64,000 nucleotides of DNA from Hymenobacter montanus (GTDB taxonomy: Bacteria; Bacteroidota; Bacteroidia; Cytophagales; Hymenobacteraceae), in assembly GCF_014699115.1 (NCBI RefSeq), contig NZ_JACXAD010000016.1, forward strand, positions 62,001 to 126,000, given 5' to 3'. The notes below the pieces were generated by a model. It saw nothing but the letters and a program-made list of their open reading frames with translations. It was not told the DNA's origin and made no database searches. This document shows positions 47,698 through 58,155 of this stretch, piece by piece. Positions within the stretch are counted from its first letter, which is position 1; each line of letters opens with the position of its first letter. Position numbers and translations under genes: made by a program.

Positions 47698-49278
47698 TCA
47701 TAATTCTTTGCGCAGCCGCGCTACCGGAATGTTCAACTGCTCGCGGTACTTGGCCACCGTCCGGCGGGCAATGTTGTAGCCGCGGGCATTGAGCATTTTC
47801 TCCAGCTTATCGTCGCTCAGCGGGCGCTCTTTGTTTTCGTTACCGATTAGATCTTTCAAAATACTTTTCACCTCCCGGCTCGAAGCGTCTTCGCCCGAGT
47901 CGGTGGCAATGCCTTCGGAGAAAAAGAATTTGAGCGGATAAATGCCAAACTCGGTCTGGATGGACTTGGAGTTGGCCACCCGGCTCACCGTCGAAATATC
48001 CATGCCGATGCGCTGGGCAATATCTTTCAATATCATGGGCTTAAGCTTGCCCTCGTCGCCTTCGGCAAAGAAGTCGCGCTGCAGCTCCACGATGGCGTTC
48101 ATGGTGCGCAGCAGGGTGTTCTGGCGCTGCCGAATGGCGTCGATAAACCACTTGGCCGAGTCGAGCTTCTGCTTGACGAAGGTCACGGCCTCCTTCATTT
48201 TCTGGTCTTTCTTGGCCGCCTTGTCGTAGGTGCGGAACATCTCCGTGTACGCGGGGCTCACGCGCAGCTCGGGGGCGTTGCGCGAATTCAGGGTCAGGTT
48301 GAACACGCCGTTATCGTTCGTCAGAATGAAGTCAGGCATCAGGTACTGCGTTTTGCCCAGGCCGCTGGGGCCGCTGCCGCCGGGCTTGGGGTTCAGCTTC
48401 AGAATGACGTTGATGGCTTGCTTCAGCTCCTCATCCTCCAAGTCAAGCTTCTGCTGAATGCGCGCATAGTGTTTCTTGCTGAACTCGTCGAATGTCTCGG
48501 TCAGGATGCGCTCGGCATTGCTCGTAGCCTCGTCTTGCGGCCGGCGCTCCAGTTGCAGCAGCAGGCACTCGGGCAAGTCGCGCGCGGCAATACCGGGCGG
48601 GTCGAAACCCTGCACCACCCGCAGCACGGCCTCAATTTCGGGCACGGTCACTTCCAGGTTCTGGGCGAAAGCAAGGTCGTTGGCAATGGCCGAGAGGTCG
48701 CGCCGGATGTAGCCGTCGCCGTCAATCGAACCGATGAGCTGCTGGCCAATGGCTTCCTGGCGCTCGTCTAAATCGGCGAAATGCAGCTGGTCGAGCAGCG
48801 AGTCGATGAGGGAGGCGCTGGTATCGGCCAGGGGTGTGTCGCGCTCTTCTTCCTCGCCGGGGCCGTCGCCCTGCATCTTGTAGCCCGCAATCTCATCGTC
48901 GTTGAGGTATTCACTCAGGTCCAGGTCCTGGTTGTCGGCAGCGTCGGCGGAGCTGTCGTCCTTGAGCTGCATTTCGGGCTCCGGCATCTCGTCGGCCAGC
49001 TCCTGATCGGCGGCGCGGTCGTCGAAGTCCTCGTCGAGCGTGTTTTCGTCGTTGTCGAGCGCGGCGTCGGGGTCGTCCGTATCGTCGCCGTCATCATCGT
49101 CGCGCTCCATTTCCTCCGACTCGTCGGGTTCGTCCTCCTCCAGAGCCGGGTTCACTTCCATCTCTTCTTTAATGCGCGTCTCCAGCTCGGCCGTTGGTAT
49201 TTGCAGCAGTTTAATAAACTGAATCTGCTGCGGGCTAAGCTTCTGAGATAAGAGTTGTTTAAGGTCGAGGCGTTGCAT
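47698..49278 (-). CDS. rpoN: RNA polymerase sigma-54 factor RpoN
   Basis: 526 residues from the ATG at 49278 (MQRLDLKQLLSQKLSPQQIQ); a GTG two codons earlier is less likely. Region I is the Gln/Leu-rich activator-interaction segment. Region II is strikingly acidic (DEPDESEEMERDDDDGDDTD and onward to about residue 135). Region III holds the core-binding and HTH parts (DIAQRIGMDISTVSRVANSK). The RpoN box ARRTVAKYREQLNIP near the end reads the -24 element. This factor needs an AAA+ activator such as the one at 19297-20643. Its presence beside the EPS locus fits the five predicted -24/-12 promoters, although it must also serve the rest of the genome. Confidence 0.97.
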   Translation of the reverse strand: MQRLDLKQLLSQKLSPQQIQFIKLLQIPTAELETRIKEEMEVNPALEEDEPDESEEMERDDDDGDDTDDPDAALDNDENTLDEDFDDRAADQELADEMPEPEMQLKDDSSADAADNQDLDLSEYLNDDEIAGYKMQGDGPGEEEERDTPLADTSASLIDSLLDQLHFADLDERQEAIGQQLIGSIDGDGYIRRDLSAIANDLAFAQNLEVTVPEIEAVLRVVQGFDPPGIAARDLPECLLLQLERRPQDEATSNAERILTETFDEFSKKHYARIQQKLDLEDEELKQAINVILKLNPKPGGSGPSGLGKTQYLMPDFILTNDNGVFNLTLNSRNAPELRVSPAYTEMFRTYDKAAKKDQKMKEAVTFVKQKLDSAKWFIDAIRQRQNTLLRTMNAIVELQRDFFAEGDEGKLKPMILKDIAQRIGMDISTVSRVANSKSIQTEFGIYPLKFFFSEGIATDSGEDASSREVKSILKDLIGNENKERPLSDDKLEKMLNARGYNIARRTVAKYREQLNIPVARLRKEL

Positions 49279-49390
49279 AAGCACGAAAGTACGGAAAGAG
49301 AAGCCGTCGGGCGTTTTTTAACTGAAGTTTGGCACGGAAAGTTAAGCCCGAACAGTCGGTCTTAACCCCGGTGTCTACCAGAGCCAAAGC

Positions 49391-49398
49391 CTACTTTT
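49391..49398 (+). promoter_or_regulatory. Possible Bacteroidota -7 box TACTTTTG
   Basis: TACTTTTG matches TAnnTTTG and lies 47 bases before the ATG at 49446. It falls inside a longer in-frame reading from 49329, which supports the later start. Confidence 0.4.
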
Positions 49399-49445
49399 GC
49401 CGCAATTCGTCGGCGGACTTTCCGCCTTCTCCAGCATCCAACCGC

Positions 49446-50432
49446 ATGTTCCAGGAAATTGAGTTAGCAAACCTTTTTAACTGGGCGGTGCTGCCCACTG
49501 ACTTGGCCGCCACGCCCCTGCAAGACCCGGAAGCCGCCCGGGCGCTCAAGTGGCTCCACGCCTTGCCCAGCGCGGAACAAAACGACGCGCTGGCTAGGAT
49601 AGGTGCCCGCCTGCCCGACCTGGACGCTGCCAAATCGGCGGCCCTACTTGTGCTCACCGGCCGCCTGGTGGAGGACGGGGCTAGTCCCGACGCCGTAGTA
49701 CCCGGTGGCCTCGCTCACCTGGATAGGTTGCGCCATCTGCATGAGCCCATTGCCGCCGACACGTGGTGCTTTTCCGTTATTGGGCTGATGGCCATGCTCT
49801 GCCGCTCGGCCAGTGCCCGTGCTCTGCTCAAGCAACAGGCCGAGCTGCTGACCTGGCTGGAAGAGTACGAGGACCTGTCCGACCACTTTGGGTACCTGCT
49901 ACATATGGCCCGGGCGGCTGACGAAGACGTGTTGTGGGTATTATTCCCGACTAACGAAACGGGCTTGGAAGTGTCGGTAGCGCAGGTGCACAATACTTTC
50001 CAGCTGCTCACGCTGTTGCAGCCCCTGGTGCTGGAGCAGGCCGCCGGGCTGAAGCTGACGAGCCATCCGGTGCCCATCGACCCGGGGCTGCTGCGCTATG
50101 CGCGGGGCGACGCTAGCACCAGCCCGGTTGAGGAAGACCATGCCCGGTTCGAGTGGTTGACCACCGCTGCTTACCTCGGCGGCCCCCTCGATTCGTGGCA
50201 GTTGGCCTGGGGCGAGGCCGCCGTGTTTAGCCTGCCCCGGGTGCGGGGCAAGGTCACGCTGATAGCCACCGAAAAAGAGGCGCGTATGGCTCGCAGCTGG
50301 GATGTGAACTTCCTGGCGCTGATGCACGACGCCAACCGGCCAGATGTTCGTTTCCGCCGCCTGTTGCCCGCCGCTGAGGTGCGAGCCCTGCTGGCCGAAA
50401 TTCATCCACCCGTGTCGTCCGAGCGCTCCTAA
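49446..50432 (+). CDS. Hypothetical cytoplasmic protein
   Basis: 328 residues from the ATG at 49446 (MFQEIELANLFNWAVLPTDL). Largely helical, rich in Leu/Ala/Glu, no signal peptide or membrane segment. No motif recognised; phrases such as WLHALPSAEQNDALARIGAR and DTWCFSVIGLMAMLCRSASA do not match a family known to me. It diverges from rpoN and stands alone before asnS. A previously unnamed Bacteroidota family is likely, but function is unknown. Confidence 0.75.
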   Translation: MFQEIELANLFNWAVLPTDLAATPLQDPEAARALKWLHALPSAEQNDALARIGARLPDLDAAKSAALLVLTGRLVEDGASPDAVVPGGLAHLDRLRHLHEPIAADTWCFSVIGLMAMLCRSASARALLKQQAELLTWLEEYEDLSDHFGYLLHMARAADEDVLWVLFPTNETGLEVSVAQVHNTFQLLTLLQPLVLEQAAGLKLTSHPVPIDPGLLRYARGDASTSPVEEDHARFEWLTTAAYLGGPLDSWQLAWGEAAVFSLPRVRGKVTLIATEKEARMARSWDVNFLALMHDANRPDVRFRRLLPAAEVRALLAEIHPPVSSERS

Positions 50433-50882
50433 TCACAGGGTGAGGTAGTAGGGCTTCCGCTATTGCGTTAATACATCAGCTACCCAACATTGGTCTACGG
50501 TGCAGCTGCCCGCCGGCCGGTTTGCGGTTTGGAATGGCCACCAAGAGCCGGCTGTATATCTTACGAGTTTGGAACGAACGGAATTACCCGCTTGGTCTTT
50601 CAGCACACGGTGTTTACCGTGAGTTCGCCCCACGACAAAAGGAACTGCTTAAACGGCTGAGCTTTGGCCTGGCCTTCGTTTTCTCTAACCGCGGATGTAG
50701 CATGTTTGAGGCCCAGATAGGCAAGGCCTGCCAAGCGCTGAGCTACTTGGCCAGAGGCCAACAGCGTGAGTGGGCGCCAACCTCGGCGGTGCCCGCCGAT
50801 GGCTGAGCCGGTCGACTGGGCTAAAGAAGTGTGGCATGCCAGGGTGCTTGGCCCTACCTTTGATGGCTCATTCTGCGTTATT
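50433..50882 (+). other. Intergenic region upstream of asnS (450 bases)
   Basis: A 94-codon frame at 50522-50806 and overlapping frames on the other strand have no recognisable content and I do not call them genes. TACCTTTG at 50855-50862 matches the Bacteroidota -7 box and lies 20 bases before the asnS ATG; no clear -33 element was seen. Confidence 0.45.
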
Positions 50883-52286
50883 ATGGCTACTGAAACCCTG
50901 CGCCGCTCCGGCATAAAAGAACTCCTTGTCGCTACCAACCTCGACCGCGAAGTCCTCGTCAAAGGATGGGTTCGTACCCGCCGCGGTAACAAGTACGTGC
51001 AATTCATTGCCCTCAACGATGGCTCCACCATTCACAACCTGCAGGTGGTGGCCAGCGCCGAGCTATTCCCCGAAGAAAACCTGAAAGACGTGGCTACCGG
51101 AGCTTCCGTGGCGGTGCGGGGCACGCTGGTGGCTTCCCAGGGCAAAGGCCAGACGGTGGAGATTCAAGCGTTGGAGATTACCGTCCTCGGCAAAGCCGAC
51201 CCGGAGGAGTACCCGCTCCAGAAAAAAGGCCACTCGCTGGAATTTCTGCGCGAAATCGCCCACCTGCGGCCCCGGACTAACACCTTTGGCGCGGTGCTGC
51301 GCGTGCGCCACGCGCTGGCCTTTGCCGTGCACGAGTACTTCAACAAAAATGGGTTTTACTACGTGCACACCCCCATTATCACGGGTTCCGACGCCGAGGG
51401 CGCGGGGCAGATGTTCCGCGTAACCACGCTGGCGCCTGAGCACCCGCCCCGCACGGCCGACGGCTCGGTGGACTTTTCCGAGGACTTCTTCGGCAAACCC
51501 ACCAACCTCACCGTGTCGGGCCAGCTCGAAGGCGAAATTGCGGCGATGGCCCTGGGCAAGATCTACACCTTCGGCCCCACGTTCCGGGCCGAGAACTCCA
51601 ACACCGCCCGCCATCTGGCCGAATTCTGGATGATCGAGCCGGAAATGGCTTTTTATGAACTGGAGGACAACATGGACCTGGCCGAGGACTTCCTTAAGAG
51701 CCTGGTGCGCTACGCCCTAGCCCATTGCGCCGACGACTTGCAGTTCCTCAACGATCAATACGACAAGGAGCTGCTGGTCCGCCTCAACTCGGTCGTCGAA
51801 ACGGAGTTTCAGCGCCTGACCTACACCGAAGCGGTCGAGATTCTGAAAACCGCCAAGCAGAAATTTGAATTTCCGGTAGGCTGGGGCACCGACCTGCAAT
51901 CGGAGCACGAGCGCTATCTGGTCGAGAAGCACTTCAAAAAGCCCGTCATCCTCACTGACTACCCCAAGGAGGTGAAATCCTTCTACATGAAGCTCAATGA
52001 GGACGGTCGCACTGTGCGGGCCATGGATGTGCTGTTCCCCGGCATCGGCGAAATCATCGGCGGCTCACAGCGGGAAGAGGACTACACCAAGCTCATCACC
52101 CGCATGGCCGAAATGCACGTGCCCGCCGAAGACCTATGGTGGTACCTCGACCTACGCAAATTTGGCACCGCGCCCCACTCCGGTTTCGGCCTGGGCTTCG
52201 AGCGCCTGGTACTGTTCGTGACTGGGATGGCCAACATCCGCGATGTGATTCCGTTCCCGCGGTATCCGAAGAACGCGGCGTTTTAA
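50883..52286 (+). CDS. asnS: Asparaginyl-tRNA synthetase
   Basis: 467 residues from the ATG at 50883 ([20 protein letters not shown]); a longer in-frame reading from 50766 crosses the promoter box. It attaches Asn to tRNA-Asn. The N-terminal OB-fold anticodon domain ([20 protein letters not shown]) is followed by the class IIb core: motif 2 [20 protein letters not shown] and motif 3 [20 protein letters not shown], ending [14 protein letters not shown]. The insertion around residues 175-215 is common in Bacteroidota AsnRS. Probably monocistronic. Confidence 0.97.
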   Translation: MATETLRRSGIKELLVATNLDREVLVKGWVRTRRGNKYVQFIALNDGSTIHNLQVVASAELFPEENLKDVATGASVAVRGTLVASQGKGQTVEIQALEITVLGKADPEEYPLQKKGHSLEFLREIAHLRPRTNTFGAVLRVRHALAFAVHEYFNKNGFYYVHTPIITGSDAEGAGQMFRVTTLAPEHPPRTADGSVDFSEDFFGKPTNLTVSGQLEGEIAAMALGKIYTFGPTFRAENSNTARHLAEFWMIEPEMAFYELEDNMDLAEDFLKSLVRYALAHCADDLQFLNDQYDKELLVRLNSVVETEFQRLTYTEAVEILKTAKQKFEFPVGWGTDLQSEHERYLVEKHFKKPVILTDYPKEVKSFYMKLNEDGRTVRAMDVLFPGIGEIIGGSQREEDYTKLITRMAEMHVPAEDLWWYLDLRKFGTAPHSGFGLGFERLVLFVTGMANIRDVIPFPRYPKNAAF

Positions 52287-52400
52287 TTGACCAGCAATAG
52301 CCTTGAGTAAGGCCGTCGCTGCTTGAGAGAGTTCTCAATCAACGAAAACTATACTGTAGGTAAATCCTGGTTAAAGCCCACGGAGCGGTTGGAGAAGGTA

Positions 52401-52430
52401 TAAAAAAGGACCTGCCCGGTGGCAGGTCCT
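52401..52430 (-). terminator. Rho-independent terminator for the gene at 52467-53174
   Basis: AGGACCTGCC (52407-52416) pairs perfectly with GGCAGGTCCT (52421-52430) across four bases. On the minus strand the hairpin is followed by TTTTTT, so it ends the minus-strand gene. Confidence 0.85.
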
Positions 52431-52466
52431 ATAGGTGTGGGTTTGAGAATTCGGCAGAGCAGCCAA

Positions 52467-53174
52467 CTAGTTGCTCCGGCCCCGGCTAGGGCCACGCCGG
52501 CCATCGGAGTAGTCCTGGTTACTTTGCTGCCACTGGCTAATTTGGAGCGGTTGAGGGCTGGGGGCCGGGGAACTGTGATTGTAGCTGCCGCGGTCGGGAA
52601 AGCTCGGGCCGCTGGTTGGGTACTGGCTGTTCGAATAGTCCTGGCGGCCGTCGGAATAGCGGCCTTGACCGCGGCTGTCGTAGCCTTGATTTTGGAAACG
52701 ACGATCATTGTAGCTGCGCTCACTACGATAGCTAGCTCGGTTGTCGTAGCCGCGGGCGTAGCTGGCCCGACCATAGGCGCCGTAGTAGTTTCCACGATCC
52801 CGGCCGTAGGCCCGGTACGGGCGGTAAGTGTAGCGTGCGTGGCAGTAATCGAGCTGCCGCCACGGCTCGCGGCCGTGGTAAGGAATTACCACGGGGTGAA
52901 ACTCGTAGGGGTCGTAGCCATAAAGCTCCGGCAGGGGCACCCAGTAGCCGTCCTGGGCTACAATGTACTGCTGGGCATACAAGTCGTAGTACCCGTCGAT
53001 TTCAGGAATGTAGTAGTATTGAGCATCACAGGGTACGGGTGGTCCCCAAGCTGGTGGGCTAACATTGATACTAACCCTTACCTGACCTTGAGCGGCCGGC
53101 GCGGCAACCAGGGTAACGACACTCAGTAGACCTGCGCCCAGAAACATAGAAAAAAGGTTCATAATATTTTGCAT
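52467..53174 (-). CDS. Secreted Tyr/Arg-rich protein, paralogue of the gene at 53444-53968
   Basis: 235 residues from the ATG at 53174; a start at 53162 (MNLFSMFLGAGLL) is equally possible. A signal peptide ends near APAAQG. The conserved part is VSINVSPPAWGPPVPCDAQY, then YYIPEIDGYYDLYAQQYIVA, then YDPYEFHPVVIPYHGREPW. The C-terminal half is low complexity (Tyr/Ser/Arg/Gly/Gln) and ends RRGPSRGRSN. Its first 90 residues align well with the downstream-numbered paralogue. Function unknown; periplasmic or surface location by the signal peptide. Confidence 0.8.
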   Translation of the reverse strand: MQNIMNLFSMFLGAGLLSVVTLVAAPAAQGQVRVSINVSPPAWGPPVPCDAQYYYIPEIDGYYDLYAQQYIVAQDGYWVPLPELYGYDPYEFHPVVIPYHGREPWRQLDYCHARYTYRPYRAYGRDRGNYYGAYGRASYARGYDNRASYRSERSYNDRRFQNQGYDSRGQGRYSDGRQDYSNSQYPTSGPSFPDRGSYNHSSPAPSPQPLQISQWQQSNQDYSDGRRGPSRGRSN

Positions 53175-53343
53175 GAGAAAAAAGATGGGAGATAGTGAGG
53201 CAATGGCAAGGAAGATGCCAAGCCTGTTCCGATGCAATGGACCCGTGTGTTGCTCTGCCCCAAATTCCTGATGGAATTGCTTTAGACCGTGCGAAGGCCC
53301 CTGCGTCGCAATTTCCCCTCTTAAACAGGCTACGTGTTAACAC

Positions 53344-53376
53344 TAAAAAACCCTCCTGGCCATGTTGCCAGGAGGG
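53344..53376 (-). terminator. Rho-independent terminator for the gene at 53444-53968
   Basis: CCCTCCTGGC (53351-53360) pairs with GCCAGGAGGG (53367-53376); on the minus strand a TTTTTT run follows (53345-53350). Confidence 0.85.
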
Positions 53377-53443
53377 CTTTAAAGTTGGAGTGATGACAAA
53401 CCGGTGAGAGGGCGCTTTACCTGGACTTAATGCCCAAATGAGC

Positions 53444-53968
53444 TTAGTGCTTGCCGTGCCCTTTGCTCCGGCCCCGGCCGTAGTCGTCGTGGTCCTGGTC
53501 GCGGCGATAGTCATGGTCACCGTAGCTCATTTTCTTGGCTTGGCCGGGAGGCAAGCCGTGGTTGCTGGGGTTGGCCCAGTAGCCCATTTTCTTGGCCTGG
53601 CCAGGGGGAAGAGCCCCGTTACTAGGGTTGCCGCCGCGGGGATATTTTGCCCGGTATTCATCATAGCGCTTCCAAGGCTGGGCCCCCACATAGTCGACTA
53701 CCACGGGGTGGAAATTGCCTGGATTGTACCCGCTGAGCGTGGCGGTACGCACCCATTGCCCGTTGCGCGAAACGACGTACTGACGGGCCGGCACATCGTA
53801 GAAGCCGTTCGTTTCAGGAATATAGTAGTACTGAGCACCCGTGGGCACCGCCGGGCCCCAGGCTGGTGGATTAACATTGATATTAATTTGTGCGTGGGCG
53901 ACCGGTGCGGTTACTAGTACGACGGCGCTGACAAGCACTAAGCGAAAGGATTTGAGGGCACGATGCAT
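53444..53968 (-). CDS. Secreted protein with PPGQAKK repeats, paralogue of the gene at 52467-53174
   Basis: 174 residues with a signal peptide (VLVSAVVLVTAPVAHAQ). The core INVNPPAWGPAVPTGAQYYY, IPETNGFYDVPARQYVVSRN and FHPVVVDYVGAQPW parallels the neighbouring paralogue. The tail differs: an internal duplication NPSNGALPPGQAKKMGY / NPSNHGLPPGQAKKMSY, then a His/Asp/Arg-rich end (YGRGRSKGHGKH). LPPGQAKK-type motifs occur in small secreted bacterial proteins of unclear role. Own terminator and a gap of 270 bases suggest separate transcription. Confidence 0.8.
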   Translation of the reverse strand: MHRALKSFRLVLVSAVVLVTAPVAHAQININVNPPAWGPAVPTGAQYYYIPETNGFYDVPARQYVVSRNGQWVRTATLSGYNPGNFHPVVVDYVGAQPWKRYDEYRAKYPRGGNPSNGALPPGQAKKMGYWANPSNHGLPPGQAKKMSYGDHDYRRDQDHDDYGRGRSKGHGKH

Positions 53969-54254
53969 ATGCAGTTTATAATTTAAGATATAAGAGAATA
54001 AAATAAGGTATCCACTGCTGGCAACTACGGTGCCAACAAGCTCAAGGTAGGTTGCTGATGGCGTAATTACTAGCGGTTGGTTGCTGGCTGTTGGTGTAAA
54101 ACAACCTCAACCAACCTAAGCCGGTAGCCCGGTATTGACTTGTGCGGGCACAAACCGAAGGCTAATGCTGTTACCCAACGACGGACCGGTTTGTCAGCGG
54201 CTAATGTGGCTGGCAAACTTGTTATACTCATTAGCCTTTGGGCTGCCTCTTTCG

Positions 54255-54262
54255 TACCTTTG
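54255..54262 (+). promoter_or_regulatory. Possible Bacteroidota -7 box TACCTTTG before uvrA
   Basis: TACCTTTG matches TAnnTTTG and lies 24 bases before the uvrA ATG at 54287. No well-placed -33 TTG was seen. The rest of 53969-54254 shows nothing recognisable. Confidence 0.45.
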
Positions 54263-54286
54263 CGCCCTTATTCGCTGCGTTTCTGA

Positions 54287-57200
54287 ATGGCCAAAAAATC
54301 CACTGCTACTCCGGTTGCCAAAGCTCCCAAAGCCAAAGCCGCTGCTCTGAAAACCACCGCCAAAAAAAGGGACTCTGCCGCGGCCGAAACGGCCGCGATA
54401 CTGCGCACGATTACCGAAATACCGACGGCGGATCCTCCTACCGGCCAGGTCAATGGCCAACTCAATGGTCAGAGCCCCGCCTCCCAGCACCTCGAAGCGC
54501 CCTACATTGAGGTCTACGGGGCCCGGGAGCACAACCTGAAAAACGTGTCGGTGCAGATTCCGCGCAACCAGCTGGTGGTGTTTACGGGTATCTCAGGCTC
54601 GGGCAAGTCGAGCCTGGCATTCGACACCATTTATGCCGAGGGGCAGCGGCGCTACATGGAAACGTTTTCGGCCTACGCCCGCAGCTTCATGGGGGGGCTG
54701 GAGCGGCCCGACGTGGACAAGATTGAGGGGTTGTCGCCGGTTATCAGCATCGAGCAGAAAACTACCTCCCGCAACCCGCGGTCCACGGTGGGCACCATCA
54801 CCGAAATCTATGATTTTCTGCGCTTGCTCTACGCCCGCACGGCCGAAGCCTTCAGCTATGCCACGGGCAAGAAGATGATTCGGCAAAGCGACGACCAGAT
54901 TATCAATTACATCATCAAGCATTTTGATGGCCGGAAGCTGGTGGTGTTGGCTCCGGTGGTGAAAGGTCGCAAAGGCCATTACCGCGAGGACTTCCAGAAG
55001 ATTGCCAAACTGGGCTTCACCAAGGTGCGCGTCGATGGCGAGCTGCTCGACATCACGCCCAAGATGCAGGTGGACCGCTACAAAATCCACGACATCGAAA
55101 TCGTGATTGACCGGCTCGTGGTGAAGGAGGAAGACCGGTTCCGGCTTTCCGGCTCGGTGCAGAATGCCCTTACCCACGGCAAGGGCACCATGTTGGTGCT
55201 CGACCCCGACGCCAAGGGTGACAAGGCCAAGCCGCAGTTTTTCTCGCGCTTCCTGATGGACCCGACCACCGGCATCGCCTACGACGACCCCGCCCCGAAT
55301 ACGTTCAGCTTCAACTCGCCCTACGGTGCCTGCCCCACTTGCAACGGGCTGGGCGAAGTGCAGGAAATAACCGAGGACAGCGTACTGCCCGACCGCAAAC
55401 TCAGCATCAGCCGCGGCGGCATCGCCCCCCTCGGCGAGTACCGCGACATCTGGATTTTCCAGCAGCTCCAGCTTATTCTCAAGCGGCACAAGGCCACGCT
55501 GAATACCCCTATCGACAAGCTGCCGGAGGAGTTGCTCAAGCGCCTCCTGCACGGCATTACCGAGGAGGAGGCCGACGACAGTAAAAGCCAGTACGCGGAG
55601 GCCTTTGAGGGCATTATTCCCTTCCTGCGCCGGCAGATGGACTCCGAGTCGGATAACATCCGCGAGTGGATTGCCCAGTACGCCCAGGCCCAGCCCTGCC
55701 CGGAATGCCAGGGCTACCGGCTTAAAAAGGAGAGCCTGCACTTCAAGATAGACGGCAAGCACATCGGCGAGCTGTCGGTAATAGACCTCAATGACCTGGC
55801 TGATTGGTTCGTAGATCTGGAGAGCCGGCTCACCGAGCGCCAGAACGTCATCGCCCGTGAGCTGCTTAAGGAGATTCGCAAGCGCATCGGCTTCCTGTTG
55901 GAAGTGGGCCTCGACTACCTGAACCTGCACCGCCCGGTGCGCACGCTCAGCGGCGGCGAAAGCCAGCGCATTCGCCTCGCTACCCAGATTGGCACCCAGC
56001 TCGTGGGCGTGCTCTACATCATGGACGAGCCCAGCATCGGCTTGCACCAACGCGACAATGAGCGCCTGATTAAAGCCTTGCAGCACCTGCGCGACATTGG
56101 TAACTCGGTAATTGTAGTGGAGCATGACAAGGACATGATCCTGCACGCCGACCACGTGCTGGACATCGGGCCGGGCGCGGGCATTCACGGGGGCCAGATC
56201 GTAGCTTCGGGCACGCCCCAGCAGATTCTGACCTCGGGCTCGCTCACCTCGCAGTACCTGAGTGGGCAGAAGCACATTGAAATGCGCAAGAAGAAGCGTG
56301 CGGGCGAAGGCACCGAGCTGGTGCTGAAGGGAGCCCGCGGCAACAACCTGAAAAATGTAACCCTGAAGGTACCCTTGGGCAAGCTGGTGGCCGTAACAGG
56401 CGTGTCGGGCTCGGGCAAGTCGACGCTCATCCACGACACCCTGTACCCGATTCTGAATCAGCATTTCTTTAACTCGAAAAAAGAGCCGCTGGCCTACAGC
56501 AGCATCGAGGGCCTGGATTTGGTGGATAAGGTGATTGAGGTGGACCAGTCGCCGATTGGGCGCACGCCTCGTTCGAACCCGGCCACGTACACGGGGGTGT
56601 TTACCGAGATTCGCCAGTTATTCGGCGAGATGGCGGAGGCCAAGATCCGGGGCTACGGTCCTGGCCGCTTCTCTTTCAACGTGAAGGGTGGGCGCTGCGA
56701 AACCTGCGAAGGGGCGGGCATCCGCACCATTGAGATGAACTTCCTGCCCGATGTGCACGTGCCCTGCGAAACCTGCAAAGGCCGCCGCTACAACCGCGAA
56801 ACGCTGGAAGTGCGCTTCAAAGGCAAGTCCATCACCGACGTGCTGGACATGACGGTGGAAAAGGCGGTGGAGTTCTTCGAGTTTCAGCCCCGCATTCTGC
56901 GCAAAATCAAGACCCTCAACGACGTGGGCCTGGGGTACCTGACGCTGGGGCAGCAGGCGACCACGCTCTCCGGCGGGGAGGCGCAGCGCGTAAAACTGGC
57001 CACCGAGCTCAGCAAAAAGGATACGGGCAAAACCTTCTACATCCTCGACGAACCCACCACCGGCTTGCACTTCGAGGACATCAACCACCTCGCCGACGTG
57101 CTCCAAAAGCTAGCCGACAAGGGCAATACTGTCCTCATCATCGAGCACAACCTTGACCTGATTAAGGTGGCCGACCACATCATCGACATCGGTCCGGAAG

Positions 57201-57331
57201 GCGGGGCGGGCGGTGGCACCATTGTGGCACAGGGCACCCCCGAGCAGGTAGCAAAGTCAGGCAAAGGTCATACGGCGCGATTCCTGGCCGAGGAATTGAA
57301 GGTCAGTAAGTACGTTAAAGCCACAGAATAG
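54287..57331 (+). CDS. uvrA: UvrABC excision nuclease subunit A
   Basis: 1014 residues, about 75 longer than usual because of an Ala/Lys/Thr-rich N-terminal extension before the conserved start [20 protein letters not shown]. Two ABC ATPase modules: Walker [15 protein letters not shown] and [16 protein letters not shown]; signature motifs [18 protein letters not shown] and [18 protein letters not shown]. Zinc-finger cysteines appear in [11 protein letters not shown] and CPECQGYRL, and in CETCEGAGI and [10 protein letters not shown]. With UvrB it recognises bulky DNA lesions for nucleotide excision repair. A lone gene here; uvrB and uvrC are not in the window. The extension looks like a disordered basic tail. 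Confidence 0.98.
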   Translation: MAKKSTATPVAKAPKAKAAALKTTAKKRDSAAAETAAILRTITEIPTADPPTGQVNGQLNGQSPASQHLEAPYIEVYGAREHNLKNVSVQIPRNQLVVFTGISGSGKSSLAFDTIYAEGQRRYMETFSAYARSFMGGLERPDVDKIEGLSPVISIEQKTTSRNPRSTVGTITEIYDFLRLLYARTAEAFSYATGKKMIRQSDDQIINYIIKHFDGRKLVVLAPVVKGRKGHYREDFQKIAKLGFTKVRVDGELLDITPKMQVDRYKIHDIEIVIDRLVVKEEDRFRLSGSVQNALTHGKGTMLVLDPDAKGDKAKPQFFSRFLMDPTTGIAYDDPAPNTFSFNSPYGACPTCNGLGEVQEITEDSVLPDRKLSISRGGIAPLGEYRDIWIFQQLQLILKRHKATLNTPIDKLPEELLKRLLHGITEEEADDSKSQYAEAFEGIIPFLRRQMDSESDNIREWIAQYAQAQPCPECQGYRLKKESLHFKIDGKHIGELSVIDLNDLADWFVDLESRLTERQNVIARELLKEIRKRIGFLLEVGLDYLNLHRPVRTLSGGESQRIRLATQIGTQLVGVLYIMDEPSIGLHQRDNERLIKALQHLRDIGNSVIVVEHDKDMILHADHVLDIGPGAGIHGGQIVASGTPQQILTSGSLTSQYLSGQKHIEMRKKKRAGEGTELVLKGARGNNLKNVTLKVPLGKLVAVTGVSGSGKSTLIHDTLYPILNQHFFNSKKEPLAYSSIEGLDLVDKVIEVDQSPIGRTPRSNPATYTGVFTEIRQLFGEMAEAKIRGYGPGRFSFNVKGGRCETCEGAGIRTIEMNFLPDVHVPCETCKGRRYNRETLEVRFKGKSITDVLDMTVEKAVEFFEFQPRILRKIKTLNDVGLGYLTLGQQATTLSGGEAQRVKLATELSKKDTGKTFYILDEPTTGLHFEDINHLADVLQKLADKGNTVLIIEHNLDLIKVADHIIDIGPEGGAGGGTIVAQGTPEQVAKSGKGHTARFLAEELKVSKYVKATE

Positions 57332-57360
57332 CTCCCCTTAATGGAGCGTTTTGAATTAGA

Positions 57361-57400
57361 GCTAGAAAAGCCATTTTAGGTGGCTTTTTTATTTTCTAGC
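57361..57400. terminator. Bidirectional terminator between uvrA and the TMEM175-like gene
   Basis: AAAAGCCA pairs with TGGCTTTT around TTTTAGG, and the flanks GCTAGAAAA (57361-57369) and TTTTCTAGC (57392-57400) extend the symmetry. T-runs on both strands suit the convergent genes. Confidence 0.8.
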
Positions 57401-57417
57401 TGCCAAGACAAGCTGTA

Positions 57418-58110
57418 CTAAGCGGTGTGAGTGGCTTGGGCCTCTTGAGCCGTATACTCGCGCTGTAGACGACGGTAGCGGTAGCTGTACAGTTTCATGA
57501 AAGGAAAAATGAGGATGAATACCATTCGGCTCATCCAGGAATTTGGGAGCACCAGTGCTACTACAATACCCAGCGCAAATACCACTGTGGGAATCATGGG
57601 GCGGCCTAGGTCTAGGTCGGGGTGCCGTCGAACTTCCGGGTGCACGTAGCCGCGTTTGGGGCTGGCCAAAGAGCGCTGCATAAGCATCTGGAGCAGCCCG
57701 GTGCTAATAACGCTGGCGCAATACAGCACAAACGGCACGTTCAGCTGTGGATATTCTCCATAGTAGGCTGAAGTAAAGGGCATGAGCACGATGCTTAGCA
57801 GGAAGAGAATGTTCAGCCAGATCAGCCCATCATCGTAGCGGTGGACAAAGCGGAAGATGCGGTGGTGGGCCGCCCAATAGGTTGCAATTACAAAAAAGCC
57901 GATGAAAAAGCCTACAAACTTGGGGATGAGCCTTAGCAGCGCCACCAAAGAGGCGTGGTTCGTTTTCTCGTGTAGCTCTGGCACCTTGATTTCGATGATG
58001 AGCAGCGTAATAGCAATGGCAAATACAGCATCCGAAAACAGAATGATACGCTCTAACTGAAACTCGGTACGGTCATGATGAATAAGGGCGGTATCGGGCG
58101 AATGTGCCAT
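57418..58110 (-). CDS. TMEM175-family (DUF1211) membrane protein, putative K+ channel
   Basis: 230 residues, about six membrane helices. The family signature is in the first helix: RIILFSDAVFAIAITLLIIE, with the FSDxxxAI motif that lines the pore in TMEM175 proteins. Other helices: FVGFFIGFFVIATYWAAHHR, LNILFLLSIVLMPFTSAYYG. Bacterial members are leaky potassium channels with one six-helix repeat per subunit, as here. No neighbouring gene suggests a specific role. Confidence 0.9.
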   Translation of the reverse strand: MAHSPDTALIHHDRTEFQLERIILFSDAVFAIAITLLIIEIKVPELHEKTNHASLVALLRLIPKFVGFFIGFFVIATYWAAHHRIFRFVHRYDDGLIWLNILFLLSIVLMPFTSAYYGEYPQLNVPFVLYCASVISTGLLQMLMQRSLASPKRGYVHPEVRRHPDLDLGRPMIPTVVFALGIVVALVLPNSWMSRMVFILIFPFMKLYSYRYRRLQREYTAQEAQATHTA

Positions 58111-58155
58111 GGCGAGGATCAGGGTAAGTATTGCTTCAACACGAAAGAAACGCAG

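Noticed and set aside
50522..50806. A 94-codon frame upstream of asnS
   Set aside because: No recognisable motif, overlaps frames on the other strand, and the asnS promoter box is just behind it.
54593..56464. A 623-codon open frame antisense to uvrA
   Set aside because: Same reasoning: a shadow of third-position G/C bias in uvrA.
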